A stretch of 25,774 bases of DNA from Phoronis australis (GCA_002633005.1 NMRA01000866.1:8275-34048), one strand, 5' to 3'; positions 1 through 10,012 are shown, counted from the stretch's first letter. Notes: generated by a model not told the origin, from the letters alone. Made by a program: numbers and translations.

Positions 1-285
1 TGCGCCCTCTACAGGAGAAAACGTTTTTAGGCCAAAATTGAGGTGCGCATGCGCGATCGACGATATTTCCGCCATCTTTAATCGGAAGTAGACAATTTCC
101 GGTATGCTTGTAGCAAACTTCCGGTCCACTTACTGTGCCGATTCTTAGCCTTTTACGTAAAAAATTGTAGCCTCCAGAAGCATTTGAACCTTTAAATGAA
201 AACAAAATGGCCGCCACAGCCGCCATCTTGGATCCGATTTTGACGAAAAACAATAGGCTTCCAGTACTTCCGGAAGTACGTATTA
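1..285. promoter_or_regulatory. Cluster of NRF1-, YY1- and ETS-like sites (candidate TATA-less promoter or element end)
   Basis: Seen: a perfect NRF1-type palindrome GCGCATGCGC at 45-54; YY1-type GCCATCTT at 71-78, AAAATGGCCGCC at 203-214 and GCCGCCATCTTG at 219-230; ETS cores at 83-89 (CGGAAGT), 96-102 (TTTCCGG), 117-125 (ACTTCCGGT) and a back-to-back pair in the perfect palindrome GTACTTCCGGAAGTAC at 264-279. Known: NRF1, YY1 and GABPA/ETS sites together mark TATA-less housekeeping promoters in animals. No coding first exon with a convincing ATG and donor could be assigned on either side, so the direction is unknown. The block could instead be the end of a mobile element rich in such motifs, since a tandem palindromic repeat follows at once. 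Confidence 0.4.
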
Positions 286-360
286 TGTGTAAATTTCGTG
301 ATGATCGGACGAAAATTGCGACCTGTATCGTGCGAACAAACAAAAAAAAAAAAAAAACAA

Positions 361-479
361 AAAACAAACTTAGTGGAAGAGCAACATACTTGGCGAAATT
401 TATTTCGCCAAGTAAAAACAAACTTAGTGGAAGAGCAACATACTTGGCGAAATTTATTTCGCCAAGTTTCGCCAAGTAA
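361..479. repeat. 54-bp tandem repeat carrying a perfect 26-bp palindrome
   Basis: Two units with a 54-bp period (361-414 and 415-468) follow an A-rich tract (340-360). Each contains the perfect palindrome with 12-bp arms ACTTGGCGAAAT / ATTTCGCCAAGT and a 2-nt centre, at 388-413 and 442-467. A further half arm, TTCGCCAAGT, follows at 468-477. Open frames crossing it on both strands are products of the repeat, not genes. Confidence 0.85.
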
Positions 480-540
480 TAATGGATCATGTGCCGAGCT
501 GTATGGGTGTTCAAGGGAATGCACAAAGCACATACTGTAA

Positions 541-3314
541 GATTGTTTACTGACATGTAATTCGTGTAATTCGTTATGCCAAAGTTTTAATCCCAGCAGG
601 AATGTGTTGGTAACTTGAAACTTAAAACTGATACTGTCAAATAATTAAAATCCTAGGAGAGCTTCAATCTATCACAGTTTTAGCTTCGTAAGTACATGTC
701 ACTTTCCAGTCAGTGGAAAGCGTAACTCCTGAACTTGGCCACCTGATTAAACTGCAAAGTTGTAACAATTCCCAGCAATGTGAAGGATAACTCCTCTAGG
801 ATGGGAACTAAAGACATGCAACACTGACATTCAATAGAGAGTGTGAATCAACTATGCCATGTGGTGTTTAATTCCTATGATTAACTTTATTGTAACTCAG
901 ACGTCGCTAAGGAATGGCAAGCAGAGATGAAGCTGTGATGGATTTGAGATAGACCACCACAGTATTGTAAATTGGGAATTGACAAATGTTCTCAAGAAGC
1001 AGGCTAAAAACAATTTCTTGAAAATTAATTGTGCAAACTAAACATCCACAGACAGGTCGACATTGGTGACCTGCCAAATTCCCATGTCGCAATTGTAGAA
1101 TTCAGGCTGCAGTTTACAGGTTCCACTAAGCAAATTGTTGCGAACTAAAAGCACCTGTGAGAAGAGTGTTTCAATTTCGCATTTGCTTCAGCTAACTTAA
1201 CCAGTTGTCAGGGAATTCTTTAAAATAACGGGACTGACATAAGTTGTCTCTATATTAGGCAATTAGACCATAGTGGGACACGGTCGTCGCGAGAGCGTAG
1301 CAACGCTGTTGCATTCTTTTTGAAGAGCTGCGTTACTTTGAAGTGTAAAGTCACAGCTAAATACAAAAGTAGCAGTGCCGCTGGTGGTCTAGAAGACCTG
1401 TGCAAAAATTTTCTTGATAAATTGAAGACGTTACTGTTGCCGAGTTTTAGGACTGTAGCTACATCATTATTCGCTTGTACGCGTTCATGGACTGGGCGCT
1501 TATTTCAGCAAAGTCTGAAAACGAGTGGGGGGGGCGCTTATAGGGGCATTGGCGGTTATTACGGCGAATACTGTATAAGAAGTCCTGGGCCAGATTTAAA
1601 AAGCCAGAATTACAGCCGAGACAGACGATTGGAATAGTGTTGGATAGTGGAACTTAATTCTTGTTGTTTTGTAGTGAAAATGAGTGGCATACACCCAGCA
1701 AGTGAAAGTAATATATAATTGTTTTTCTGAATTCAGAGAACAGAAATTGGGATATATAAAAACATGGAATTTTTCAGTGTTTGAATTTTTGCTCAAGGAG
1801 AACCTTGAAGGTACTTCTACGAAAAAGAACAGGCCATTATACAATCAAGCATTAGGTGACCACTATCTTATCACTGGCATGCCACTGGTACAACCCTACT
1901 GCCTCTGCTTGCTGTTGTTGACACACTAATCAGGTGACACCCAGTAACTCAAACTTCCACACCACAGCACAAGACTGACTCAACAACATGTTGGAGAACG
2001 CCCAGTCCAGCAAGGCGTTGTTGTTTGTCTGCCAGATGGAACACAGAACTCATTGTAACTGGGTCAGAAAACAAAGTGCACCACCTAGAATAGCAAACAT
2101 GACTGGCTGAAGGTTAAATGTGCAGATACTCTACAAGCACTCAAGCCATTTGTGTGTGGTAGTGTATGCAACTGAGTCACCAGCACAGCAAATTCAGTAT
2201 CAGGTTTCTAAATCCTTTCCATAGACTAGAGAATGGAACTTTTTAAAGAGCAATTCCCTACAAGGAAGAATTACATTCATCAATCCCTACAGAGAAGGTC
2301 AAAATTTTAGTAATTAACATACTTAATATATTCACAGCATCACCTATGGTCAGTCTACACCTGAGGGCATGTAAAACATGAGACCTGACATTCCACTGAT
2401 AACATCTATTTTCAAAAGAACCTGTGGTCATCATCACACTGTAAACAAAGGACAACTGGTGATACTGGTTGATTTTTGAGTTTTCCAATTTAGTGCTCTG
2501 GGTCATAACTCTGACGAATACCATACTTTCACACTACAGCAAAATTTGATAGATTCCTAAAACATCATTCTGCAGGCTCCATATGTAAATAGCAAGAGTC
2601 AACATGATGGGTTATTCAACACAACTATGCCATCCTAGGGCTGATAACTAATAAATAGTCAATTCCACTGGTAGTGTGGTGACAGGAAAGTAATCCTACT
2701 GATCAAACACACTACATTCAACACTTCCATGCTGATCAAACATGGGCACATTATTGGCATATATGTTGAAATTAATAACTCAGGTCAACACCCCAGATAG
2801 AAGGGTGGGGTGGGACTGCACTTTACACAGTAGGTGGCATGGGTCCACTATCCCATTTCTAACACTAGTGGTTTAAAATTATTTAAGCTACTGAATGTCA
2901 AGACTAGTAAATTCAATGGCTCTAAAAATAGTCAACCATGTGCTGACCATTTGTAAAGAATGTACAATTAGAGAACATTTTGATCAACTGTGAAGTAGAG
3001 TTTAAGTTACTAATCACCACTTTAATAACATGCATTTTGATTATTTGTTTTTTAAAATTAAGACTCGTCCTGAGCTTAAACAGATTTAATATCAGGCCAA
3101 TGTCACTCATTGTTCTGATACATGCCAAACTAATATTTGATAAAGGTAACTTCAACATTTTCCTATGAAAAAGTGTAAATCAGCGTGGTCAGTTGACAGC
3201 ATCAACTTACAAAGCATTCATATTTTGATCCAAGACACAAGTGCTGTCTTGCAGTGTGAAAGCAGACATTAAATTTAGGAATAAGACTTAGGAATATGTG
3301 GAGCTAATAAATTT
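541..3314. other. No gene recognised; AT-rich intergenic or intronic DNA
   Basis: Short open frames occur on both strands (for example 1320-1637 plus and 2258-2524 minus), but none has coding-like composition framed by splice sites, a known domain, or a convincing start. The left end may hold the 3' untranslated region of the minus-strand gene that ends at 3377; a variant polyadenylation signal on the minus strand (ATTAAA, plus-strand TTTAAT near 3085) would be compatible. I see no tandem or inverted repeat of note. Confidence 0.5.
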
Positions 3315-3376
3315 ATCAGATACTGTATTAATTATGCTTTTTACTCAGCTTTTGAACTTGTGTCTTCACTTCAACC

Positions 3377-3465
3377 TTAAAGAGATAACACTAAATACAA
3401 TTGCATCATGGTGAACACAAGTGCAATTATGAATTTCTTCATCCATGATGACATTTTTTGAATTT
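3377..3465 (-). CDS. Candidate last exon of a tail-anchored membrane protein (left copy)
   Basis: Unrecognised family. On the minus strand a strong acceptor (pyrimidine-rich ...CATGTTCTCAG) precedes this 89-nt exon, which supplies two bases to a split codon, then 28 codons and TAA. It reads IQKMSSWMKK followed by FIIALVFTMMQLYLVLSL and stop: a basic patch, then an 18-residue hydrophobic helix at the extreme C terminus, as in tail-anchored proteins. Its phase matches the donor of exon 3709-3646. In the right copy one codon differs (Leu to Phe), a conservative change. Inferred role: anchors a small coiled-coil protein in a membrane with the N-terminal part in the cytosol. No family could be named. 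No cDNA support is visible, so the model rests on splice sites, phase agreement and composition. Confidence 0.4.
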
Positions 3466-3645
3466 CTGAGAACATGCAGTAGAGAGAGGACTTTCAGATG
3501 ACACCAGAAATTTTTAGTTTCAGGGGTGACCTCACGGAATAGCTCACATGTAGACAAGAACAAGGACAGAGAACAGCAAAGACTTGTAATTACCTTTTTG
3601 ATGTTTTTTACAATCATTCAAGTGTCGCATTAAAACGGTACTTAC

Positions 3646-3709
3646 CGACTTCGGCATCTTGCTGTGCGCTGAGGATCTTTAGTACTGTTACAAACTGAAG
3701 GTGCCCTGT
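3646..3709 (-). CDS. Candidate penultimate exon of the tail-anchored protein (left copy)
   Basis: A 64-nt minus-strand exon with acceptor TTTCATTCACATTACAG before it and the near-consensus donor GTAAGTACC after it. It enters in phase 0 and leaves in phase 1, encoding TGHLQFVTVLKILSAQQDAEV plus one base. The peptide is helix-prone, with hydrophobic residues at coiled-coil-like intervals. It joins in frame to exon 4496-4428 upstream and exon 3465-3377 downstream. The splice borders are the best in this gene model. The frame stays open on either side of the borders, so the exon edges rest on the splice signals alone. Family unknown. Confidence 0.42.
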
Positions 3710-4427
3710 CTGTAATGTGAATGAAACACTGTCTAAGACAAAATACAAATAAATATCAACTTTCAAACTAGTAATGAACTGGTTGGCAATTAACCGACAA
3801 GTTCCAGATTCAGAAGCAAGGAGTGTACCATGGGAAACAGGCACATAATAGTTTTCTTCACAGCTTAATGCATAACATGCTACAATATGCACATTATCAT
3901 CTCTTTTAGATTTAAAGTCACCAAAGCTGCTGGACAAGGCTTTCGTGCACGTGAAAAAAAAGCAACATAATCAACAACCATGACTGAAAATGATCACAAT
4001 GTTGAACATGGAAAAAACTACTTCTGTTGAGAAACTGAAACCACTGGATGACCCTTCAGTTTCAAAGGTCAGTAAACTGGGTTAACCTTGTACAATACAC
4101 TAAGTTTTTGTCACTGTTGCTCACACATGAAGCAAAAAGCCACTTCTTCAGTGACACTGTACTCTGGTGGAGGAATTAGCAGTGTTCTCAAACTTTCAAA
4201 ACATAACTTTTGAATTACGTGCTTGGAGTATTCCATCATGGTCAAAATAAGAAAAAATAACATAAACCACAAGAAGAAGAGATACCTGAGTTAGTCATGA
4301 CAAAAGAGGAGAGAATGAATGGCAAACTAGTAAGATGCTCCAAGACAAAACATAGCTTTACGACAGCACTTGGTCGCCAATGCAACCTCAGATTACATAT
4401 GGCAACCTGGTAAAAATTTCAAGTTAC

Positions 4428-4496
4428 CATGAGGTCGTCATTGCGAGTATCTAAGTCAGACAATTCCCTCTCAATTCGTTCAAAGCTTCGTGCTGA
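4428..4496 (-). CDS. Candidate coiled-coil exon of the tail-anchored protein (left copy)
   Basis: A 69-nt exon in phase 0 at both ends, encoding 23 residues: SARSFERIERELSDLDTR then NDDLM. The alternation of charged and hydrophobic residues suggests an amphipathic or coiled-coil helix. The donor ATG|GTAACTTG is good. The acceptor (GGTTGGAAG) is poor in pyrimidines and is the weakest point; an in-frame stop lies 18 nt upstream, so the exon cannot extend far. It joins in phase to exon 8789-8723 upstream and 3709-3646 downstream. Its sequence is identical in the right copy. Confidence 0.35.
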
Positions 4497-4755
4497 CTTC
4501 CAACCTTTAACTTACTAACAGCTTCTCTAGATTCACAATTGTTTTGTTAATTTCGTGAAATCAGCCCACCATGTTTAAACTACAACAGGATAAACAGACA
4601 TGAGTCATTATTATGTCAGGCAAAAATCGGGCATGATCGGCGAAATCTGCGCCACCAGCCCATCCCAGAGCTTGGAATGACCAATGACAAAAAAGCGGAA
4701 ATTTTTACAGCCCAAAACATGCACGCACCCAGCCTTGAAATAGTCAAATAGTCGA

Positions 4756-4837
4756 TGTGGACCTTTTGCCGACAAAAATCGGGAGGACCAAAAAAAAACG
4801 GTACCACCTCCAGAAGCGTGCGTCTGCATCTTTTTAG
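4756..4837. repeat. Dispersed repeat fragment, left copy
   Basis: Begins TGTGGACCTTTTGC and continues through an A-run, GGTACCAC and a TTTTTAG end. The same ordered blocks recur, diverged, at 14620-14708, and identically at 7201-7282 because of the 2.44-kb duplication. It is therefore an interspersed repeat of unknown class. Minus-strand open frames across it (4611-4922) are unlikely to be coding. Confidence 0.55.
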
Positions 4838-4899
4838 CTCGTCGGTCCACTCCCACCTCCACACATTTTTGGCTGCAGTCGTAGTATTTGTCACCACAG

Positions 4900-5037
4900 T
4901 TTACAATCACACAAGACGCCATTGAAGAAATCCACCACGCTATCCCGGATGCCCCGGCAATGTTGACAATTTACGTTCCTCCGAAACATAAAGAGCAACT
5001 TCCGCTTTTCGAGGTGAAAGTCGTCGGCAACGCCACG
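4900..5037 (+). CDS. Candidate plus-strand internal exon of unknown protein (left copy)
   Basis: A 138-nt segment in phase 0 at both ends, preceded by GTATTTGTCACCACAG and followed by the donor GTAAGAAAG. It encodes 46 residues, starting FTITQDAIEEIHHAIPDAPA and continuing MLTIYVPPKHKEQLP, then LFEVKVVGNAT. Composition is protein-like and the donor is strong. An internal ATG at 4960 could start translation. On the opposite strand an ATGGCG in good initiation context begins at 4922, so this could instead be a minus-strand first exon. I recognise no domain and no neighbouring exon, and the evidence is thin. An identical copy lies at 7345-7482. Confidence 0.25.
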
Positions 5038-5754
5038 GTAAGAAAGAAATTTGCCGCAGAGATGTTACATCAAATCAGATTTTTTTAACGCCGAAATATG
5101 AGAAAATACACGGACAGAACATTTGAAAAAAGCGGAAATCCGCGTTTCTGCGGAAAATTCCAAGCCTTGCCATCCAGCCGTGGGCGGGAAGATTAACTAG
5201 GGGAAAGAATGAACGTACACCGATTTACACGGAAAATTACACGGAGGATGGGTGCTACAGCCATACGAATGTCAACGAATGTTTACACATTTGCTGACGT
5301 ACTAGTTTATCAGTTTTGGCCACCTCCGATTTCATTTGATGACTTGGTATTTTACCAGGTCGCCTAATACAACTTGGCATTCACCTATGCGTCAAGCGCT
5401 GCTTTAAGATAAAAGATTTGAAAAGATGATGGTTTCAAAACAAATCAACAGCTGTAGACATTTCAAGTGTAAAAGGGAGACACAGTACTCTAATCTAACC
5501 CGTTTTCACAAAAATTTACTTCCATGCCAAAGCATTCGGGGTCGACTACCTTCAGAAATTATTAAACATTTTGAATATTTCTCCGAATAAAAAGAGATGA
5601 GACATTTCAAGAAATCACTAATCACATTGCTGTACTCCCTGATGCCTTTACCTAAATACAGACCTGGTAAAAGTCATTTTTCAAAGGCAATTACTTGGTT
5701 TTACCACCCCACAGCTCATTGTTGAGTTCCCAACTGAGCCACCTTGAGGGATAA

Positions 5755-5755
5755 N
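5755..5755. other. Single ambiguous base at the junction of the duplicated segments
   Basis: The only N in the window lies exactly between the end of the left copy (GAGGGATAA) and the start of the right copy (ATCAGATACTG). This placement is what a contig join leaves, and it is the main argument that the 2.44-kb duplication is artificial. Confidence 0.95.
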
Positions 5756-5817
5756 ATCAGATACTGTATTAATTATGCTTTTTACTCAGCTTTTGAACTT
5801 GTGTCTTCACTTCAACT

Positions 5818-5906
5818 TTAAAGAGAAAACACTAAATACAATTGCATCATGGTGAACACAAGTGCAATTATGAATTTCTTCATCCATGATGACATTTTTT
5901 GAATTT
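5818..5906 (-). CDS. Candidate last exon of the tail-anchored protein (right copy)
   Basis: Second copy of the exon at 3377-3465. The acceptor, length, phase, stop codon and C-terminal hydrophobic helix are all retained; one Leu codon becomes Phe in the membrane segment. If the duplication is an assembly artefact this is the other allele, and the difference is a polymorphism that respects hydrophobicity, which mildly supports coding. Confidence 0.4.
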
Positions 5907-6086
5907 CTGAGAACATGCAGTAGAGAGAGGACTTTCAGATGACACCAGAAATTTTTAGTTTCAGGGGTGACCTCACGTAATAGCTCACATGTAGACAAGA
6001 ACAAGGACAGAGAACAGCAAAGACTTGTAATTACCTTTTTGATGTTTTTCACAATCATTCAAGTGTCGCATTAAAACGGTACTTAC

Positions 6087-6150
6087 CGACTTCGGCATCT
6101 TGCTGTGCGCTGAGGATCTTTAGTACTGTTACAAACTGAAGGTGCCCTGT
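6087..6150 (-). CDS. Candidate penultimate exon of the tail-anchored protein (right copy)
   Basis: Second copy of the exon at 3646-3709, identical within the exon although the flanking intron differs in places (for example at 6174-6176). Splice sites GTAAGTACC and ...CACATTACAG are retained. Conserved exon against a polymorphic intron is what a functional exon would show, but the stretch is too short for this to be strong. Confidence 0.42.
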
Positions 6151-6872
6151 CTGTAATGTGAATGAAAGAGTGTCTAAGACAAAATACAAATAAATATCAA
6201 CTTTCAAACTAGTAATGAACTGGTTGGCAATTAACCGACAAGTTCCAGATTCAGAAGCAAGGAGTGTACCATGGGAAACAGGCACATAATAGTTTTGTTC
6301 ACAGCTTAATGCATAACATGCTACAATATGCACATTATAATCTCTTTTAGATTAAAAGTCACCAAAGCTGCTGGACAAGGCTTTCGTGCACGTGAAAAGA
6401 AAGCAACATAATCAACAACCATGACTGAAAATGATCACAATGTTGAACATGGAAAAAACTACTTCTTTTGAGAAACTGAAACCACTGGATGACCCTTCAG
6501 TTTCAAAGGTCAGTAAACTGGGTTAACCTTGTACAATACACTATTTAAGTTTTTGTCACTGTTGCTCACACATGAAGCAAAAGGCCACTTCTTCAGTGAC
6601 ACTGTACTCTGGTGGAGGAATTAGCAGTGTTCTCAAACTTTCAAAACATAACTTTTGAATTACGTGCTTGGAGTATTCCATCATGGTCAAAATAAGAAAA
6701 AATAACATAAACCACAAGAAGAAGAGATACCTGAGTTAGTCATGACAAAAGAGGAGAGAATGAATGGCAAACTACTAAGATGCTCCAAGACAAAACATAG
6801 CTTTACGACAGCACTTGGTCGCCAATGCAACCTCAGATTACATATGGCAACCTGGTAAAAATTTCAAGTTAC

Positions 6873-6941
6873 CATGAGGTCGTCATTGCGAGTATCTAAG
6901 TCAGACAATTCCCTCTCAATTCGTTCAAAGCTTCGTGCTGA
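6873..6941 (-). CDS. Candidate coiled-coil exon of the tail-anchored protein (right copy)
   Basis: Identical second copy of the exon at 4428-4496, with the same weak acceptor and good donor. After collapsing the duplication this copy is the one that follows exon 8789-8723 in the direction of transcription. Confidence 0.35.
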
Positions 6942-7200
6942 CTTCCAACCTTTAACTTACTAACAGCTTCTCTAGATTCACAATTGTTTTGTTAATTTCG
7001 TGAAATCAGCCCACCATGTTTAAACTACAACAGGATAAACAGACATGAGTCATTATTATGTCAGGCAAAAATCGGGCATGATCGGCGAAATCTGCGCCAC
7101 CAGCCCATCCCAGAGCTTGGAATGACCAATGACAAAAAAGCGGAAATTTTTACAGCCCAAAACATGCACGCACCCAGCCTTGAAATAGTCAAATAGTCGA

Positions 7201-7282
7201 TGTGGACCTTTTGCCGACAAAAATCGGGAGGACCAAAAAAAAACGGTACCACCTCCAGAAGCGTGCGTCTGCATCTTTTTAG
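7201..7282. repeat. Dispersed repeat fragment, copy inside the right duplicate
   Basis: Identical to 4756-4837 by virtue of the 2.44-kb duplication, and similar to the diverged copy at 14620-14708. Confidence 0.55.
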
Positions 7283-7344
7283 CTCGTCGGTCCACTCCCA
7301 CCTCCACACATTTTTGGCTGCAGTCGTAGTATTTGTCACCACAG

Positions 7345-7482
7345 TTTACAATCACACAAGACGCCATTGAAGAAATCCACCACGCTATCCCGGATGCCCC
7401 GGCAATGTTGACAATTTACGTTCCTCCGAAACATAAAGAGCAACTTCCGCTTTTCGAGGTGAAAGTCGTCGGCAACGCCACG
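7345..7482 (+). CDS. Candidate plus-strand internal exon of unknown protein (right copy)
   Basis: Identical copy of 4900-5037, with acceptor CACCACAG, donor GTAAGAAAG and 46 open codons. It adds no independent support, because this half of the duplication shows no differences at all. Confidence 0.25.
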
Positions 7483-8722
7483 GTAAGAAAGAAATTTGCC
7501 GCAGAGATGTTACATCAAATCAGATTTTTTTAACGCCGAAATATGAGAAAATACACGGACAGAACATTTGAAAAAAGCGGAAATCCGCGTTTCTGCGGAA
7601 AATTCCAAGCCTTGCCATCCAGCCGTGGGCGGGAAGATTAACTAGGGGAAAGAATGAACGTACACCGATTTACACGGAAAATTACACGGAGGATGGGTGC
7701 TACAGCCATACGAATGTCAACGAATGTTTACACATTTGCTGACGTACTAGTTTATCAGTTTTGGCCACCTCCGATTTCATTTGATGACTTGGTATTTTAC
7801 CAGGTCGCCTAATACAACTTGGCATTCACCTATGCGTCAAGCGCTGCTTTAAGATAAAAGATTTGAAAAGATGATGGTTTCAAAACAAATCAACAGCTGT
7901 AGACATTTCAAGTGTAAAAGGGAGACACAGTACTCTAATCTAACCCGTTTTCACAAAAATTTACTTCCATGCCAAAGCATTCGGGGTCGACTACCTTCAG
8001 AAATTATTAAACATTTTGAATATTTCTCCGAATAAAAAGAGATGAGACATTTCAAGAAATCACTAATCACATTGCTGTACTCCCTGATGCCTTTACCTAA
8101 ATACAGACCTGGTAAAAGTCATTTTTCAAAGGCAATTACTTGGTTTTACCACCCCACAGCTCATTGTTGAGTTCCCAACTGAGCCACCTTGAGGGATAAT
8201 AAGAACAGGAATGTCAATTGATATTAAAACACAGGGTCTCACCAGTCAAGTGTCATGAAACTAATCATCAATTTAATGACACTCGATACATGAAACAACT
8301 CTGCCGTGTTTAACAATACACTGAAGTAGCACGAGTGCCTTCAATCACCAATCTGGAAGTTCCTCAAATCAATAACAAAGTGAGTAGCATATCTAATCAA
8401 TGGGCAGATCAAATCAATTAGGGTCCAAAATCACTGCAACAAAGTGGTAAGTTCACAACAATAAGAAAAGAAGCATAAAAACAGCTCAGATACAAAGTTC
8501 ACTTAGTGCTAGACAGAAGTGCCTCTCTTGCAGGGTCCACTTTAACCTCAGTAACTTTGACTTTTACAGCAAAATCACCCTTTAACATAAGTTTGAGTTT
8601 GAGTTAATACATGCACTCTCCGCAAAGTAACGATAATTAATCAAATGAATGGCCAAGTGACAATACCAAAACTGAATGATACACAACACTATCAACAACT
8701 GGCTACTTTCAACTGCGTGTAC

Positions 8723-8789
8723 CTGGAGATATGGCTTTACATCCCCTGCCACATGCAGTGTAAAGACGGCCAGATGCCGCTTTGGGAAA
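8723..8789 (-). CDS. Candidate upstream exon of the tail-anchored protein
   Basis: A 67-nt minus-strand exon between acceptor GTCCATCGCTCAG and donor CTCCAG|GTACACGC. It contributes one base to a split codon and then encodes FPKRHLAVFTLHVAGDVKPY and LQ, leaving in phase 0. That phase agrees with the next exon (6941-6873, or 4496-4428). The peptide alternates hydrophobic and polar residues like a beta strand. It lies in unique sequence outside the duplication, which links the duplicated exons to the right flank. A plus-strand open frame (8645-8854) overlaps but lacks splice context. Family unrecognised. Confidence 0.33.
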
Positions 8790-9057
8790 CTGAGCGATGG
8801 ACAGCTCAAAAAAAGTTTGATTACGAGAGTCTTGTTCAAGTTGGAATTAATTAAAGAAATCAACAACCTCCTAAGGTGTCCCTCTATGCGCGATAGGTAC
8901 TGATAGAACAAAGACTAAGTAGAGACGATGGCATTTTCTAAGTCAGATTAAGCAGGAGAATTCCGATCCCAGCTGATGTAAAAAGTTAAATTACATTGCT
9001 GAGCTCAACCTAATCAAACGAGGGACTGACAGCAGGACTTATTCCACTTTTCCTAAC

Positions 9058-9111
9058 CGAATATTTGTCCATCTAATCTGAATGTTGTCTTTGTTCTTTT
9101 CCTTTGAAGCT
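9058..9111 (-). CDS. Possible further upstream exon of the tail-anchored protein
   Basis: A 54-nt minus-strand segment preceded by GAATTACAG and followed by GTTAGG. In one frame it is open and encodes ASKEKNKDNIQIRWTNI, with one base at the 5' side and two at the 3' side. Those two join the single base of exon 8789-8723 to make an Arg codon. The phase agreement is suggestive, but both splice sites are ordinary and another frame is also open, so this exon is tentative. No start codon could be connected to it. Confidence 0.22.
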
Positions 9112-9990
9112 CTGTAATTCATTGTTTTCATCAAAACATGAGGTTGATACTCCTGATCCATATGCTAACAACGCACTTAAACAGCAATATCTCTGTAGAA
9201 AACGATCCAAATTGCATATAATACATACCATCATGTTGGTCTCAATGAGACAATTTTTTTTTTATTGTGCAGCACATGTATCTTCTTTAATTTTTTAAGA
9301 AATTATGTAGAAAGGCAGATATTTTACGAATAATAATCGCGCAATTTTCTCGGTAACCGCCCAGCTTTTATAATTTTTGCACCATTTCATTTCTCACACC
9401 AAGGGCTTTTCAAAAATGTATGACACATTGGCATTGAAAAAAAATTAAAAAACGTTGTCCTCCCGACATAAGTCGGTCCACCGTCCAGTGAAGAGAAGAA
9501 CAAAACTGAACTGGAATGACCTGCAACATCAGTTCAGTAACTGAGAGCTTTTCAGGTTGGAAGAAACACTATCCATAAGCTCATTAACCACCCGGAATTC
9601 AAAAGTAAGCATGACATGACTGCTATTCATTCAATCAGAACAGTTTTCATTCGGTAGGCAAATAAAAAGAGAACTGTGTCTGCAATATGGCTTTCATTTG
9701 CCTTTGACATGTTTACCAGAACACAAAATGGACAAGGAAGAGTTCCAGGCCATTCTTTGGCTTAAATCGAGAAACTTCCAGTGACCAAGTTAACACCTGA
9801 GGATCGTCTGCCCCAGGTGTGGCACTTATACAGTTTGTAAAATGGCGCTCGCCTTCCGGGACGACATGAAGTTCATAAAACACTGAATTTGCTTATTGTC
9901 ACAAATTGAAACTTATGCAGAAGTAGAAAAATGTGTCCAGAAATAATGTGGTCGACAGCAGATGAATATGGCCAAGTATATCTCAACTTT
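9112..9990. other. No firm gene; probable intron between promoter-like region and exons
   Basis: Contains a T-run (9254-9264), AT-rich sequence and scattered splice-like signals on the minus strand: an acceptor GATGTTGCAG and an ATGGCC in good context near 9750 followed by a donor. None could be joined in phase to exon 9111-9058. A short plus-strand frame beginning ATGGACAAGGAAGAG at 9728 stops after 18 codons. Confidence 0.35.
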
Positions 9991-10012
9991 ACAAGACATT
10001 TACCTGTTGTTG

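Larger units (their letters stand above)
3315..5754. repeat. Left copy of a 2.44-kb near-identical direct duplication (probable assembly artefact)
   Basis: This segment recurs at 5756-8199. The offset is 2441 in the first kilobase and 2445 after a 4-bp insertion near 6543 in the right copy. About a dozen substitutions fall in roughly the first 1.0 kb (for example at 3379-3394, 3733-3735 and 3950-3955), while from about 4340 to the end I find no difference. The copies meet at a single ambiguous base. The simplest reading is two overlapping contigs or haplotypes not merged, rather than a biological duplication; a very recent tandem duplication is the alternative. Confidence 0.9.
5756..8199. repeat. 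Right copy of the 2.44-kb near-identical direct duplication
   Basis: Matches 3315-5754, with all visible differences in its first ~1.0 kb and a 4-bp insertion near 6543. Its right flank (from 8200) is unique, as is the left flank of the other copy (to 3314). Collapsing one copy would therefore leave a continuous locus and a gene model with each exon once. Confidence 0.9.

Noticed and set aside
1-14. CTCF-like word on the minus strand at the window edge (GCGCCCTCTACAGG)
   Set aside because: One mismatch to the consensus and isolated, with no element context.
207-540. Overlapping frames with repeated TWRNLFRQV-type peptides
   Set aside because: The peptide repeats are direct translations of the 54-bp tandem repeat and an A-run.
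4611-4922. 103- and 93-codon minus-strand frames, repeated at 7056-7367
   Set aside because: Both cross an interspersed repeat (4756-4837), overlap each other in different frames, and owe their exact repetition to the 2.44-kb duplication. Only the ATGGCG start at 4922 is suggestive.
9728-9784. MDKEEFQAILWLKS-like start, reminiscent of a mariner transposase N terminus
   Set aside because: It stops after 18 codons, and nothing resembling a transposase follows in any frame.
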